DNA from: an uncultured Alphaproteobacteria bacterium
GTDB taxonomy: Bacteria > Pseudomonadota > Alphaproteobacteria > Micropepsales > Micropepsaceae
NCBI GenBank assembly: GCA_903897605.1
Contig: CAIUCH010000030.1
Span: 1-64,000, forward strand
DNA: 64,000 nt
Direction: 5' to 3'
Below, piece by piece: positions 1 through 11,285 of this stretch. The translations under genes and the position numbers were made by a program. Under the pieces are notes generated by a model. It searched no databases and was not told the DNA's origin. It saw nothing but the letters and a program-made list of their open reading frames with translations. Every line of letters begins with the position of its first letter. Position 1 is the stretch's first letter.

Positions 1-1371
<1,371 letters not shown>

Positions 1372-1391
1372 AGCCCAATATATAACTCACC

Positions 1392-1448
1392 ATGGGCGGC
1401 CTTGAGCCGCCCATCCATTTTCTGGATGGCCGGGTCAAGCCCGGCCAT
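1392..1448. repeat. BIME/REP-like pair: ATGGGCGGC-CTTGA-GCCGCCCAT and ATGGCCGGG-TCAAG-CCCGGCCAT
   Basis: Two perfect 9-bp stems with 5-nt loops in inverted orientation; the loops are reverse complements of each other. Confidence 0.75.
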
Positions 1449-1459
1449 GGAGTAGGTTT

Positions 1460-2269
1460 GTGAAAATCCTCGGCATCCTCAACATCACGGACGATTCTTT
1501 TTCGGATGGCGGGAAATTTCTCAGCCCCGATGCGGCGCTGGCGCATGGCCGGACGCTTTTGAAAGACGGCGCCGATATTCTGGATATCGGGGCAGCGTCC
1601 TCCAATCCCGATGCAAAGCCGGTGGTGCCGCAAACCGAGATCGCGCGGCTTGCGCCGGTGGTGACTGCGATGAAGGCCGCGGGCGCGTCGATCTCCATCG
1701 ACAGTTTCGCACCGCAGGTGCAGCGCTGGGCGCTCGCACAAGGCGCGGATTATCTCAATGACATTCACGGTTTCGCCGAACCCCTGCTTTATCCCGCGCT
1801 GGCGGTGGCAAAAGCCAAGCTGATCGTGATGCATGCCATCCAGGGGCAGGGCATCGCCACCCGGGATGACGTTTCGCCGGGCGAGATTTTCGAGCGTGCG
1901 GTGTCCTTCTTCGCCCAGCGGGTGGAGGTCCTGACCCGGGCCGGCATCGCGCCCGAAAGACTGATCCTGGATCCCGGCATGGGCTTCTTTGTCGGCAGCG
2001 ATCCGGAAAACTCGCTCACCCTGCTGCGCCGCCTGCCAGAGATGAAGGCCCGGTTCGGCTTGCCCCTGCTAGTGTCGGTGTCGCGAAAATCCTTTCTGCG
2101 TAAACTTGTCGGCCAGGACGATCCGGTCAGCCTGCCGGTCTTGGGCGCCAGCCTGGCTGCCGAGCTGTTCGCGGCCGGCCAGGGGGCGGACTATCTGCGA
2201 ACCCATGCCCCTGGACCCCTGGCGGCGGCCTTGAAAGCCCGCTTTGCCTTGGATTTGCCCCGGTTGTGA
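1460..2269 (+). CDS. folP: Dihydropteroate synthase, Sul1/Sul2-like type
   Basis: GILNITDDSFSDGG, DIGAASSNPDAKPV, SIDSFAPQVQRWAL, YLNDIHGF, LDPGMGFF, LLVSVSRKSFLR, GADYLRTHAPGPL; GTG start with GGAG upstream; ftsH-folP-glmM context. Confidence 0.93.
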   Translation: MKILGILNITDDSFSDGGKFLSPDAALAHGRTLLKDGADILDIGAASSNPDAKPVVPQTEIARLAPVVTAMKAAGASISIDSFAPQVQRWALAQGADYLNDIHGFAEPLLYPALAVAKAKLIVMHAIQGQGIATRDDVSPGEIFERAVSFFAQRVEVLTRAGIAPERLILDPGMGFFVGSDPENSLTLLRRLPEMKARFGLPLLVSVSRKSFLRKLVGQDDPVSLPVLGASLAAELFAAGQGADYLRTHAPGPLAAALKARFALDLPRL

Positions 2270-2356
2270 AGGATTTTTTAGAACCCAACCTTAGAATAGG
2301 ATGGCGCCCAGGAAACGCGGACATCTGCTCGCGTCCGTTGGGTCAGGATTGAGATT

Positions 2357-3703
2357 ATGACACGCAAATATTTCGGTACCGACGGCATTCGCGGCCGCAC
2401 CAACTCGTCCCTGCTGACGCCCGAGATCGCGATGAAAGCCGGCATGGCCGCGGGCCGCATCTTCACCCGCGGCGAGCATCGCCACCGGGTGGTGATCGGC
2501 AAGGATACCCGCCTGTCAGGCTATATGATCGAAAGCGCCCTGGTCTCCGGCTTCACCGCGGTGGGGATGGATGTGTTTCAGTTCGGCCCCTTGCCCACGC
2601 CCGCTGTCGCGATGCTGACGCGATCCTTGCGCGCCGATATCGGGGTGATGATCACGGCCTCGCACAATCCTTATGAGGACAACGGCATCAAATTCTTCGG
2701 CCCCGATGGGCAGAAATTGTCCGATGCGGTGGAGCTTGAGATCGAGCATCTGATGGATGGCGGCCTGGAAGCGGGCCTGGCCACTGGCGCCGGCATCGGC
2801 CGCGCCAAGCGTGTTGACGACAGCCAGGCGCGTTATATCGAATTCGCCAAGCGCACCTTTCCCCGCAATTTGCGGCTGGATGGTTTGCGCATCGTGATCG
2901 ATTGCGCCAATGGCGCCGCCTACAAGGTTGCACCGGAAGTGCTATGGGAACTGGGTGCCGACATCGTGCCGCTGGGCGTCACGCCGGACGGCCTCAACAT
3001 CAATCTCGATTGCGGTTCGACCGCGCCCCAGGCGATGTGCGCCAAGGTGCGCGAAGTGCGCGCCGATTTCGGCATCGCGCTGGATGGCGACGCCGACCGG
3101 GTGGTGATGGCGGACGAGCAGGGCCAGATCATCGACGGCGACCAGATTCTGGCCCTGATCGCCACGAGCTGGTCGAAGAACGAAACCTTGAAGGGCGGCG
3201 GCGTGGTCGGCACGATGATGTCGAATGCCGGCCTGGACCGTTATCTGGGCAGCCTCGGTCTCAAGCTGGCGCGCGCATCGGTTGGCGACCGCTATGTGCT
3301 GGAGGAAATGCACAAGGGTGGCTTCAATGTCGGCGGCGAGCAGTCCGGTCACATCATTCTGTCGGACTTCTCCACCACCGGCGACGGCCTGATCGCCGCG
3401 CTGCAGGTGCTGGCTGTGCTGGCGCAGGAAGGAAAGCCGGCCTCGGCCGCCGCCCATCTCTATGAACCCTTGCCGCAAGTGATGGAAAATGTGCGCTTCA
3501 AGAAAGGCGCGCCGCTCGACGATGCGCGGGTGAAATCCTCGATCGACGCCGCCCGCGCCAAATTGGGCGACAGCGGCCGCGTCCTGGTGCGCAAGTCCGG
3601 CACCGAACCCTTGATTCGCGTCATGGCGGAAGGCGAGGACGAGAAGACGGTGCGCGCCGTGGTGCGCGCCATCGCCGGCGCGATCGAAGAAGTGGCGGCA
3701 TAG
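2357..3703 (+). CDS. glmM: Phosphoglucosamine mutase
   Basis: [37 protein letters not shown] motifs. Confidence 0.97.
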   Translation: MTRKYFGTDGIRGRTNSSLLTPEIAMKAGMAAGRIFTRGEHRHRVVIGKDTRLSGYMIESALVSGFTAVGMDVFQFGPLPTPAVAMLTRSLRADIGVMITASHNPYEDNGIKFFGPDGQKLSDAVELEIEHLMDGGLEAGLATGAGIGRAKRVDDSQARYIEFAKRTFPRNLRLDGLRIVIDCANGAAYKVAPEVLWELGADIVPLGVTPDGLNINLDCGSTAPQAMCAKVREVRADFGIALDGDADRVVMADEQGQIIDGDQILALIATSWSKNETLKGGGVVGTMMSNAGLDRYLGSLGLKLARASVGDRYVLEEMHKGGFNVGGEQSGHIILSDFSTTGDGLIAALQVLAVLAQEGKPASAAAHLYEPLPQVMENVRFKKGAPLDDARVKSSIDAARAKLGDSGRVLVRKSGTEPLIRVMAEGEDEKTVRAVVRAIAGAIEEVAA

Positions 3704-4482
3704 TGATCCGCCGCCTGCTTGTCATTGCGGGCTCCGACTCTTCCGCCGGCGCAGGGTTGCAGGCCGATCTCAAGACGGCGCAGCGTTTCGGTGTTTATGC
3801 CCAGACGGCGGTGACCGCGGTCACGGTTCAGAATACCAGCGGCATTCGTGCCATCCAGGCGATGCCGCCCGATATCGTGCGGGCCCAGATCCAGGCTGCG
3901 CTGGGGGACATCGGCGCCGACGCCATCAAGATCGGGATGCTGGCCAATGCCGCAATTGCCGCGGTGGTGGCGGACGCCTTGATGGAAACATCGATTCCCG
4001 TGGTACTCGATCCGGTCCTGGTTTCGACCAGCGGCAGGATGTTGTTGGACCGGGCAGGTGTCGAGATCCTCAAAAATCGGCTGTTGCCGCGCGCGATGCT
4101 GGTGACGCCCAATCTGCCGGAATGCGAAGCGCTGGTGGGCGTGTCGCCGACGAACGACGGCGCCATTCGCCAGGCCGCCCAGGCCTTTGCACTGCTGGGC
4201 GCAAAACATGTTCTGTTCAAGGGCGGTCATGGCGACGGCACGATGGCGCGCGATGTGCTCGCCGGCGTGGATGGAAAATTGCTGATTTTCCAATCGCCGC
4301 GCCAGGATACGCCGCACACCCATGGGACGGGATGCGTTCTCTCAACCGCCATCGCTTGCGGTTTGGCGAAGGGAATGGAGATTGGAGAATCGGTCCGGCA
4401 GGCACATGCCTTCGTTCAGGAGGCGATCCGCACCGCGCCCGGTTTGGGGCGCGGCCACGGACCGCTCAATTTCAATACCTGA
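3703..4482 (+). CDS. thiD: Hydroxymethylpyrimidine/phosphomethylpyrimidine kinase
   Basis: GSDSSAGAGLQADLKTAQ..., HTHGTGCVLSTAIA; GTG start overlaps the glmM stop (TAGTG). Confidence 0.94.
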   Translation: MIRRLLVIAGSDSSAGAGLQADLKTAQRFGVYAQTAVTAVTVQNTSGIRAIQAMPPDIVRAQIQAALGDIGADAIKIGMLANAAIAAVVADALMETSIPVVLDPVLVSTSGRMLLDRAGVEILKNRLLPRAMLVTPNLPECEALVGVSPTNDGAIRQAAQAFALLGAKHVLFKGGHGDGTMARDVLAGVDGKLLIFQSPRQDTPHTHGTGCVLSTAIACGLAKGMEIGESVRQAHAFVQEAIRTAPGLGRGHGPLNFNT

Positions 4483-4602
4483 TTACGGATCTGCCGATCA
4501 CTGATCTCTGGGCGGGATCACATTCGCATTGCCGTTGCTGTCCACCACAGTGGCGCTGCCGGCAGGCGGAACGCAAAAGCAAGCTGCACAGGCCGGAGCG
4601 GA

Positions 4603-5892
4603 TCACCTACTGATGAATGGATCCTGCACCATGATGGTGTCGTCGCGATCGGGGCTGGTGGAGAGCAGCGCCACCGGCGCGCCGATCAGTTCCTCCACCC
4701 GCCGGACATATTTGATCGCATTGGCGGGAAGCTGCGCCCAACTGCGCGCGCCGCGCGTGGATTCGCTCCAGCCTTCCAGGCTTTCATAGATGGGCGTCAA
4801 ACGCGCCTGGGCGTTGGCGGAGGCGGGCAGATGATCCAGGATCTTGCCGTCCAGCGCGTAGCCGGTGCAGACTTTTATTTCCTCGAAACCGTCCAGCACA
4901 TCGAGCTTGGTGAGGGCGATGCCGTCGACGCCGCCGGTGATCACGGTCTGGCGCACCAGCACCGCATCGAACCAGCCGCAGCGTCGCTTCCTGCCCGTGA
5001 CCGTGCCGAATTCATGGCCGCGCTCCCCCAGCTTCTCGCCGGTGGCATCCTTCAACTCGGTGGGAAACGGTCCTTCGCCCACCCGGGTGGTGTAGCTTTT
5101 GACGATACCCAACACCGTGCCGATTTCACGCGGACCCACGCCCGTGCCCGCCGCCGCCTGTCCCGCCACCGTGTTGGAGGAAGTGACGAAGGGATAGGTG
5201 CCGTGATCGATGTCCAGCAGCACCGCCTGGGCGCCCTCGAACAAGATGCGCTTGCCGGCAAGCCGCGCCGCGTTCAACTCCCGCCAGGATGAACCGATGA
5301 ATGGCGTGATCTTGGGCGCAATTTCGCTCAGGGCTTTCAGCAGCACGCCGGGATCGGCTTCCGCATGGCCGAAGCCGCGGCGCAGGACATTGTGATGCGC
5401 CAGCAGCCTTTCGATCTTGGCCGGCAAGGCGCCCAGATCGGTAAGATCGATGGCGCGCAGCGCGCGACGGCCGACCTTGTCTTCATAAGCCGGCCCGATG
5501 CCGCGCTTGGTGGTGCCGATTTTCTGGTTCGCCGCCTCCTCGCGCATGGCGTCGAGCTCGCGGTGCAATGGCAGCACCAGCACAGCATTCTCCGCCAGCA
5601 CCAGGATATCGGGCGTAATCTTCAGGCCGGCCTGGCCAACGCGGGCAATCTCGTCCAGCAGCGACCAGGGGTCCACCACCACGCCATTGCCGATGATCGA
5701 GCGCTTGCCTTGCACAACGCCGGACGGCAGCAGTGACAATTTGTAGGTCTTGTCGCCCACCACGATGGTGTGACCGGCATTGTTGCCGCCCTGGAACCGC
5801 GCCACCATATCGGCGCGGTTGGACAGCCAGTCGATGATCTTGCCTTTGCCTTCGTCGCCCCATTGGGCGCCGATCACAGTCACATTGGTCAT
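4603..5892 (-). CDS. purA: Adenylosuccinate synthetase
   Basis: [23 protein letters not shown] and [11 protein letters not shown] motifs. Confidence 0.97.
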   Translation of the reverse strand: MTNVTVIGAQWGDEGKGKIIDWLSNRADMVARFQGGNNAGHTIVVGDKTYKLSLLPSGVVQGKRSIIGNGVVVDPWSLLDEIARVGQAGLKITPDILVLAENAVLVLPLHRELDAMREEAANQKIGTTKRGIGPAYEDKVGRRALRAIDLTDLGALPAKIERLLAHHNVLRRGFGHAEADPGVLLKALSEIAPKITPFIGSSWRELNAARLAGKRILFEGAQAVLLDIDHGTYPFVTSSNTVAGQAAAGTGVGPREIGTVLGIVKSYTTRVGEGPFPTELKDATGEKLGERGHEFGTVTGRKRRCGWFDAVLVRQTVITGGVDGIALTKLDVLDGFEEIKVCTGYALDGKILDHLPASANAQARLTPIYESLEGWSESTRGARSWAQLPANAIKYVRRVEELIGAPVALLSTSPDRDDTIMVQDPFISR

Positions 5893-5996
5893 GATTTATA
5901 CCGTACCCGGATGAATTTCTGCGCTCGCCAGGGAGGCTGCGGCACGGTGACCATTTATAGCATGGTGGGGCGCGAAAATAGGGGCGTTTTGTCTTA

Positions 5997-6076
5997 CCCC
6001 GATCTGTGCGCCACGCGGGCAGGCCCGCTAGCGCACATCTTCCCCCGCTAATGGCTTTGCCATGCGGGGGAAGAAA
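5997..6076 (+). repeat. Two-hairpin dispersed intergenic repeat, copy A
   Basis: TGTGCGCCACGCGGGCAGGCCCGCTAGCGCACA + CTTCCCCCGCTAATGGCTTTGCCATGCGGGGGAAG; matches 29582..29663 and 61303..61384. Confidence 0.85.
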
Positions 6077-6093
6077 TTCCGTGCATGTTTCAG

Positions 6094-6858
6094 CTAATAA
6101 AACACACCGTAATCGACTTCGATGATTTCGCCGCTGTCTTGGTCGATCAAGAGGGCGTCGCTGCCCACCCGGACCCAGACCGCGCCGAAGGGCGGCGGCG
6201 GCAGATCATAATCATAGAAGTCGGTCAGCCAGTAATCGCGGGCCCAGAAGGTAATGGGCAGCATTTCGCCCCAGGCCCAGCGATGGGAATACCAGCCGGG
6301 AGGACGGCGATAGATCGGGGCATGAAAGCGCCGATCCGTGCGGAAATTTTGATGGAAGTTGCGGAAGCTGCTGAAATCGTGGCGTTGGCCGCCATTCTGG
6401 CGACCGCTGTCGCGCATCGCATTGTTGAAGTTGGAGCCGTTCGAATTGGGCCTGCTGGAATCTGGCCTGGGGCCATTTCCGCGGATCGCGTTGTCGCGCG
6501 GATTGTTGTTGTCGCGCGAGAAATTGTTGCCGCGCACGGCGTTGGGCGCGGCCGTCTGCGGCGCTGCCAGCGTCGCGGCGGGGGCATCGTGATGCTCGCG
6601 AATATCGCGCTGGCCGATGGCGTTGCGGCCGCCGGCAGCTGGCGGACTGGGCGCCGCTTGCGAAGCGGGATGCGGTTCGCCAGCCGGGGGACCGGCATGG
6701 GGCGCGCCGCCACCGCCCGTGTGCTGTGCGTCGCCGCCGCCCATGTGCTGCTTGTCGCCGCCGCCAGGACCGTTGCCGCGATCATGATCCTGCGCCATTG
6801 CCAGGGATGTGCCGCCAATCAGGCCGACGATCGCGGCCGAAATCAGAAATTTCCGCAT
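6094..6858 (-). CDS. Secreted RcnB-family protein with Gly/His/Asn-rich central region
   Basis: Signal peptide MRKFLISAAIVGLIGGTSLAMA; C-terminal WGEMLPITFWARDYWLTDFYDYDLPPPPFGAVWVRVGSDALLID. Confidence 0.7.
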   Translation of the reverse strand: MRKFLISAAIVGLIGGTSLAMAQDHDRGNGPGGGDKQHMGGGDAQHTGGGGAPHAGPPAGEPHPASQAAPSPPAAGGRNAIGQRDIREHHDAPAATLAAPQTAAPNAVRGNNFSRDNNNPRDNAIRGNGPRPDSSRPNSNGSNFNNAMRDSGRQNGGQRHDFSSFRNFHQNFRTDRRFHAPIYRRPPGWYSHRWAWGEMLPITFWARDYWLTDFYDYDLPPPPFGAVWVRVGSDALLIDQDSGEIIEVDYGVFY

Positions 6859-6968
6859 GGAATCATCTCTCCAGAAGGGCCCACAAACATAACACAAAGC
6901 CGCGGCAAAAGTTCCATTTCAGAACCTTGCGGCGCTGCTATGGTCGAACCCGAAACAGGGAGTGCGCG

Positions 6969-7445
6969 ATGATCACGCTGGTGTTGGCGATGGCCGAGAA
7001 TGGCGTGATCGGCAAGGACGGCGCAATCCCCTGGCGCATTGCCGACGACATGAAGCGCTTCAAGGCCATGACCTTGGGAAAACCGGTGGTGATGGGGCGC
7101 AAAACCTGGGATTCGCTGCCGCGAAAGCCTTTGCCGGATCGCACCAATATCGTGGTGACGCGGCAGGCGGCTTGGACCGGCGGCGGCGCCGTCACCGCGT
7201 CTTCCTTTGACGATGCGCTGGCGAAGACAGGCAGCGGGGCGGAGGTGATGGTGATCGGTGGCGGCGAGATTTATCGTGAGGCTCTGCCGCGCGCCGATCG
7301 CATCGAGCTGACCCAAGTGCATCGCGCGTTCGAGGGCGATGCGCGCTTTGCGTTCGATCAAAGCGGTTGGCGGCAAATCGCGCGCGAGGATCACACCACG
7401 CCGGACGGGCTGGCTTACAGCTACGTAACTCTGGTCAGAGACTGA
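6969..7445 (+). CDS. folA: Dihydrofolate reductase
   Basis: LVLAMAENGVIGKDGAIPWRIADDMKRFK, VVMGRKTWDSLPRKPLPDRTNIVVTR, VIGGGEIYREAL. Confidence 0.93.
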   Translation: MITLVLAMAENGVIGKDGAIPWRIADDMKRFKAMTLGKPVVMGRKTWDSLPRKPLPDRTNIVVTRQAAWTGGGAVTASSFDDALAKTGSGAEVMVIGGGEIYREALPRADRIELTQVHRAFEGDARFAFDQSGWRQIAREDHTTPDGLAYSYVTLVRD

Positions 7446-7501
7446 TCCCGGCCGCTCGCCCAAGCCGTCCATACGCTGGCGCCATGGACCGTTCGTCACT
7501 C

Positions 7502-7547
7502 GGAATGATCGTCGCGCTACGCTGACGCTAGCGACGGATCATTCCGT
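7502..7547. other. Intergenic inverted repeat, possible bidirectional terminator
   Basis: CGGAATGATC ... GATCATTCCG 10-bp perfect arms plus inner GTCGC/GCGAC, between convergent folA and mrp. Confidence 0.5.
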
Positions 7548-7570
7548 TCGCCTGCGGCGACCGCTCCTTA

Positions 7571-8671
7571 CTACTCGAAAATGATTTTCGGCGCCGGGCG
7601 ATCGGCTGTCTTCAGCGCCGCCGCCACTTTTTCCGCCACCGCCAGAAACGCCAGCGCTTCGGGGCCATCCGGCGCGACGGCCATCACCGGCGTTCCGGCA
7701 TCGGAGGTTTCGCGGATGCGCGGCACCAGCGGAATTTCACCCAGGAACGGCGCGCCGACTTTCTCCGCCGTCTCGCGGGCGCCGCCATGGCCGAAAATGT
7801 GATGGGCATGGCCGCAATCGGGGCAGATGAAGACGCTCATATTCTCCACCACCCCCAGGATCGGCACCTGGGTCTTCTTGAACATGGCGATGCCTTTGCG
7901 GGCATCGATCAGGGCGATGTCCTGCGGCGTGGAAACGATCACGGCGCCTTTCAGCGGCGCCCGCTGCGCGATGGTGAGCTGGGCGTCGCCGGTGCCGGGC
8001 GGCATGTCCAGCACCAGCACGTCCAGCGGTCCCCACAGCACATCGTTCAGCATCTGGGTCAATGCCGACTGCACCATCGGCCCGCGCCAGATCATGGCTT
8101 CGTCTTCCTTGACCAGGAAGCCGATCGACATGGTCTTGAGGCCGAATTTCTCGATCGGCTTGATCTTCTTGCCGTCGCTTTCGGGCTTGTGGCGGATGCC
8201 GAGCAATCGCGGCAGGCTTGGGCCGTAGATGTCGGCGTCCAGCAGGCCCACCTTCAGGCCCAGCCGCGAAAGCCCTAGCGCCAGATTGACCGCGACGGTG
8301 GATTTGCCCACCCCGCCCTTGCCGCTGGCGACCGCGATAATGTTGGCGACGCCGGGAATGCCTTGGGGTTGCGGTGGGGACTGCGGCGGCGTCGGGCGGG
8401 CGGGAGCAGGTGCCGCGCCCTGATGCGCGGTCAGAACCGCGGTGACCGAGAGAATGCCGGGGAGCTTGCCCGCCGCCGCTTCGCAAGCCGCGCGCAAAGG
8501 CTCGGACTGAGGACCGCGCGCCGGCGCAACTTCCAGCGCGAAGCCGACATGGCCCTCGCGCAGCACCAGGCCAGTGATCATGTTTTCCTGCACCACGGAC
8601 CGGCCCGACACCGGATCGATCACCTGATCGAGGGCTCGAATAACATCGTCGCGGCTGGCGGGGGCGCTCAT
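7571..8671 (-). CDS. apbC: Mrp/ApbC-type iron-sulfur carrier P-loop ATPase
   Basis: IIAVASGKGGVGKSTVAVNLALGL, VLDMPPGTGDAQLT, C-terminal CPDC. Confidence 0.93.
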   Translation of the reverse strand: MSAPASRDDVIRALDQVIDPVSGRSVVQENMITGLVLREGHVGFALEVAPARGPQSEPLRAACEAAAGKLPGILSVTAVLTAHQGAAPAPARPTPPQSPPQPQGIPGVANIIAVASGKGGVGKSTVAVNLALGLSRLGLKVGLLDADIYGPSLPRLLGIRHKPESDGKKIKPIEKFGLKTMSIGFLVKEDEAMIWRGPMVQSALTQMLNDVLWGPLDVLVLDMPPGTGDAQLTIAQRAPLKGAVIVSTPQDIALIDARKGIAMFKKTQVPILGVVENMSVFICPDCGHAHHIFGHGGARETAEKVGAPFLGEIPLVPRIRETSDAGTPVMAVAPDGPEALAFLAVAEKVAAALKTADRPAPKIIFE

Positions 8672-8866
8672 TGCCGGTTCCTATACGGTGTCGCAATGCC
8701 AAGAGCCAGAGTGGTGAAGGCCAAAAACCAGTCGCGGAACCCGGCCGCAAATCAAGCGGCGCACCATTCAAGACTCTGTCTGGCGACGTGGGGGCTGGTA
8801 TGCTGGCCTTCGATTCCCAATCTCAGGGACGCGCGGACTCTGGGCGCGGCACAAGGACAAACGAAA

Positions 8867-10300
8867 ATGCGGTTTGCGCTTGCGGTTTGTGCCCTTCTGG
8901 CACTGGGGCTTGCCCCGGGGATCAATCCCGCCATGGCGCGGCCCGCGCCGGATTCCTTTGCCGACCTGGCGGCCAAGCTGCTGCCGACCGTGGTCAATAT
9001 CGCCACCTCCCAGACCTTGAAGGCGCCGCCGCGCGCCCAATTGCCCAATGTGCCGCCGGGCTCGCCGCTGGAGGATCTGTTCAAGAATTTCCTGGGGCCG
9101 GACGGGGAAAAACCCCGCCATGTCACTTCGCTGGGCTCTGGCTTCATCATCGACCCCGCCGGGTTCATCGTCACCAACATTCATGTGATCGAAGACAGCG
9201 ACCAGGTCACCATCACGCTTTATGACGGCTCCAGCCTGCCCGCCAAGATCGTGGGCCGCGACACCAAGACCGATCTGGCGCTGCTCAAGGTCATTCCCAA
9301 GAAGCCCTTGCCCGCGACCCATTTCGGCGACAGCGACAAGGCCCGCATCGGCGACTGGGTGATGGCGATCGGCGATCCCTTCGGCCTGGGCTCGACGGTG
9401 ACGGCGGGCATCGTCTCGGCCCGCAACCGCGACATCAATGCCGGGCCTTACGACGATTTCATCCAGACCGACGCGCCGATCAATCGCGGCAATTCCGGCG
9501 GACCCTTGTTCGACATGGACGGCAATGTGATCGGCATCAATTCGGCGATCTTCTCGCCATCGGGCGGCAGCGTCGGAATCGGTTTTGCCATTCCCGCCAA
9601 CCTGGCGCGCGACGTGGTGGCCCAGATCAAGCAGTTCGGCGTCGCGCGTCGCGGCTGGATCGGCGTGCGCATCCAGCAGGTGACGGAAGAACTTGCCCAG
9701 GGCATGGGCCTGCCCGGCACCCAGGGCGCGCTGGTCGCTGACGTCACCGGCGGCGGGCCGGCGCAGAAGGCCGGGCTGCAGAATGGCGATGTTGTCATCA
9801 ATTTCGACAACAAGCCGATCTCGGACTCGCGGGAATTGCCGCGGGTGGTGGCGGCCACGCCCATCGGCAAGACCGTGAATATCGATGTGCTGCGCAAGGC
9901 CAAGAAGCAGAGCTTTCACATCGTCATCGCCAAGCTGGACGAAACGCCGCCGGACAAGCCGGGCAAGAAATTGCCGCCGCCTGTGCCGTCCAAGTCTCAA
10001 TCCAATCTGTCGCAGCTGGGCCTGACCGTGGTAACCCTGGATGAGAATGCGCGCGCCAAATACAAGCTGGCCGGCAATGTCCAGGGCGTGGTGGTGAGCG
10101 CGGTCGAACCTGCCAGCCCGGCGGCGGACAAGAATTTCCGTCCCGGCGATGTGATCGTGGAAGTCCAAAGCCAGCCGGTGAAAACGCCCGCCGATGTCGA
10201 GGCGCGGGTGAATGCCGACGTCAAGGCTGGCAAGAAAGCCGAGCTGATGCTGGTGAACCGCAACGGCGATCTGACTTACGTCGGCCTTCGGCTCGACTGA
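8867..10300 (+). CDS. DegP/HtrA-family periplasmic serine protease with two PDZ domains
   Basis: Signal peptide MRFALAVCALLALGLAPG; trypsin-like triad including GNSGGP; two PDZ-like repeats. Confidence 0.93.
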   Translation: MRFALAVCALLALGLAPGINPAMARPAPDSFADLAAKLLPTVVNIATSQTLKAPPRAQLPNVPPGSPLEDLFKNFLGPDGEKPRHVTSLGSGFIIDPAGFIVTNIHVIEDSDQVTITLYDGSSLPAKIVGRDTKTDLALLKVIPKKPLPATHFGDSDKARIGDWVMAIGDPFGLGSTVTAGIVSARNRDINAGPYDDFIQTDAPINRGNSGGPLFDMDGNVIGINSAIFSPSGGSVGIGFAIPANLARDVVAQIKQFGVARRGWIGVRIQQVTEELAQGMGLPGTQGALVADVTGGGPAQKAGLQNGDVVINFDNKPISDSRELPRVVAATPIGKTVNIDVLRKAKKQSFHIVIAKLDETPPDKPGKKLPPPVPSKSQSNLSQLGLTVVTLDENARAKYKLAGNVQGVVVSAVEPASPAADKNFRPGDVIVEVQSQPVKTPADVEARVNADVKAGKKAELMLVNRNGDLTYVGLRLD

Positions 10301-10320
10301 CTCTTTCCCCCTCTCCCTTC

Positions 10321-10380
10321 GCACGCTCGAGAGCGTGCTACGGGTATCTCCCCCGCCAGCATGCTTCGCATGCGCGGGGG
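10321..10380. repeat. Two-hairpin intergenic element, divergent member with the same architecture as copies A-C
   Basis: GCACGCTC-GA-GAGCGTGC followed by CCCCCGC-ca-GCATGC-ttc-GCATGC-GCGGGGG. Confidence 0.6.
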
Positions 10381-10409
10381 CGAAGGGGCACGACCAAGTC
10401 CAAGGATTG

Positions 10410-11276
10410 CTAGACGCAGACGATCTCGGCGTCGGAATAGCCCTGCAGATAGAGCAAAGCCGTCAGGTCATTGTGGTCGATCGAGGCGCCGGCGGCGGCG
10501 GCGACCACGGGCTTGGCGTGATAGGCGACGCCCATGCCGGCGCGCTGGATCATCGCCAGGTCATTGGCGCCATCGCCCACCGCCAGGGTTTCGGCGTAAT
10601 CGAGTTTCAAATTCGCCACGGCATCTTCCAACGCCTGCAGCTTGGCTTGGCGGCCCAGGATCGGCGTGCCGACTTCGCCGGTGAGGGCCACGCCATCATC
10701 CAACAAGGTATTGCCGCGCTCGACATGAAAGCCCGCGGCCTCGGCCACCTTTGCGGTGAAGAAACCGAACCCGCCGGAAACCAGCATGGTATGGGCGCCA
10801 TGGGCGCGCATGGTGGCGAGAAGGTTTTTGGCGCCGGGATTGAGCCTTACTCTTTCAACATAGGTGCGCTCCAGCGCGTCCAGCTTCAGGCCCTTCAGCA
10901 TGCCGACGCGTTCGCGCAAGGCGGCTTCGAATTCCAATTCGCCGCGCATGGCGCGCTCGGTGATGGCGGCGATCTGCGGCTTCAGGCCCGCCATGTCGGC
11001 CAGTTCGTCCAGACATTCGACATTGATGATGGTGGAATCCATGTCGGCGATCAGCAGCTTCTTCTTGCGCTTGGCGGTGGCGACGACATTGATGTCGAGC
11101 TTGAGGCCTTCGGCGAAGCTGCGCGCTGCCGCCAGCAACGGCATGCTGTCCTGGGTCGCGACCGGCAGATCGAAAGCGCGGCCAGGTGAAAGAACCGTCG
11201 CCCTGCCCAGACCGAGCGGCGCGAAAAGAACCGGCTGGGCGCCATCGCCAATGACATTCAGAACAAAGGCAGACAT
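10410..11276 (-). CDS. serB: Phosphoserine phosphatase
   Basis: LLIADMDSTIINVECLDELADMAG; SGGFGFFT; GDGANDLAMI. Confidence 0.95.
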   Translation of the reverse strand: MSAFVLNVIGDGAQPVLFAPLGLGRATVLSPGRAFDLPVATQDSMPLLAAARSFAEGLKLDINVVATAKRKKKLLIADMDSTIINVECLDELADMAGLKPQIAAITERAMRGELEFEAALRERVGMLKGLKLDALERTYVERVRLNPGAKNLLATMRAHGAHTMLVSGGFGFFTAKVAEAAGFHVERGNTLLDDGVALTGEVGTPILGRQAKLQALEDAVANLKLDYAETLAVGDGANDLAMIQRAGMGVAYHAKPVVAAAAGASIDHNDLTALLYLQGYSDAEIVCV

Positions 11277-11285
11277 GCTGGCCCG

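Noticed and set aside
4483-4602. 34-codon open frame after the purA stop (SAPACAACFCVPPAGSATVVDSNGNANVIPPRDQ), as readthrough or a small gene
   Set aside because: Protein-like, but short, without an early start codon, and not rare enough in GC-rich sequence to support a claim.
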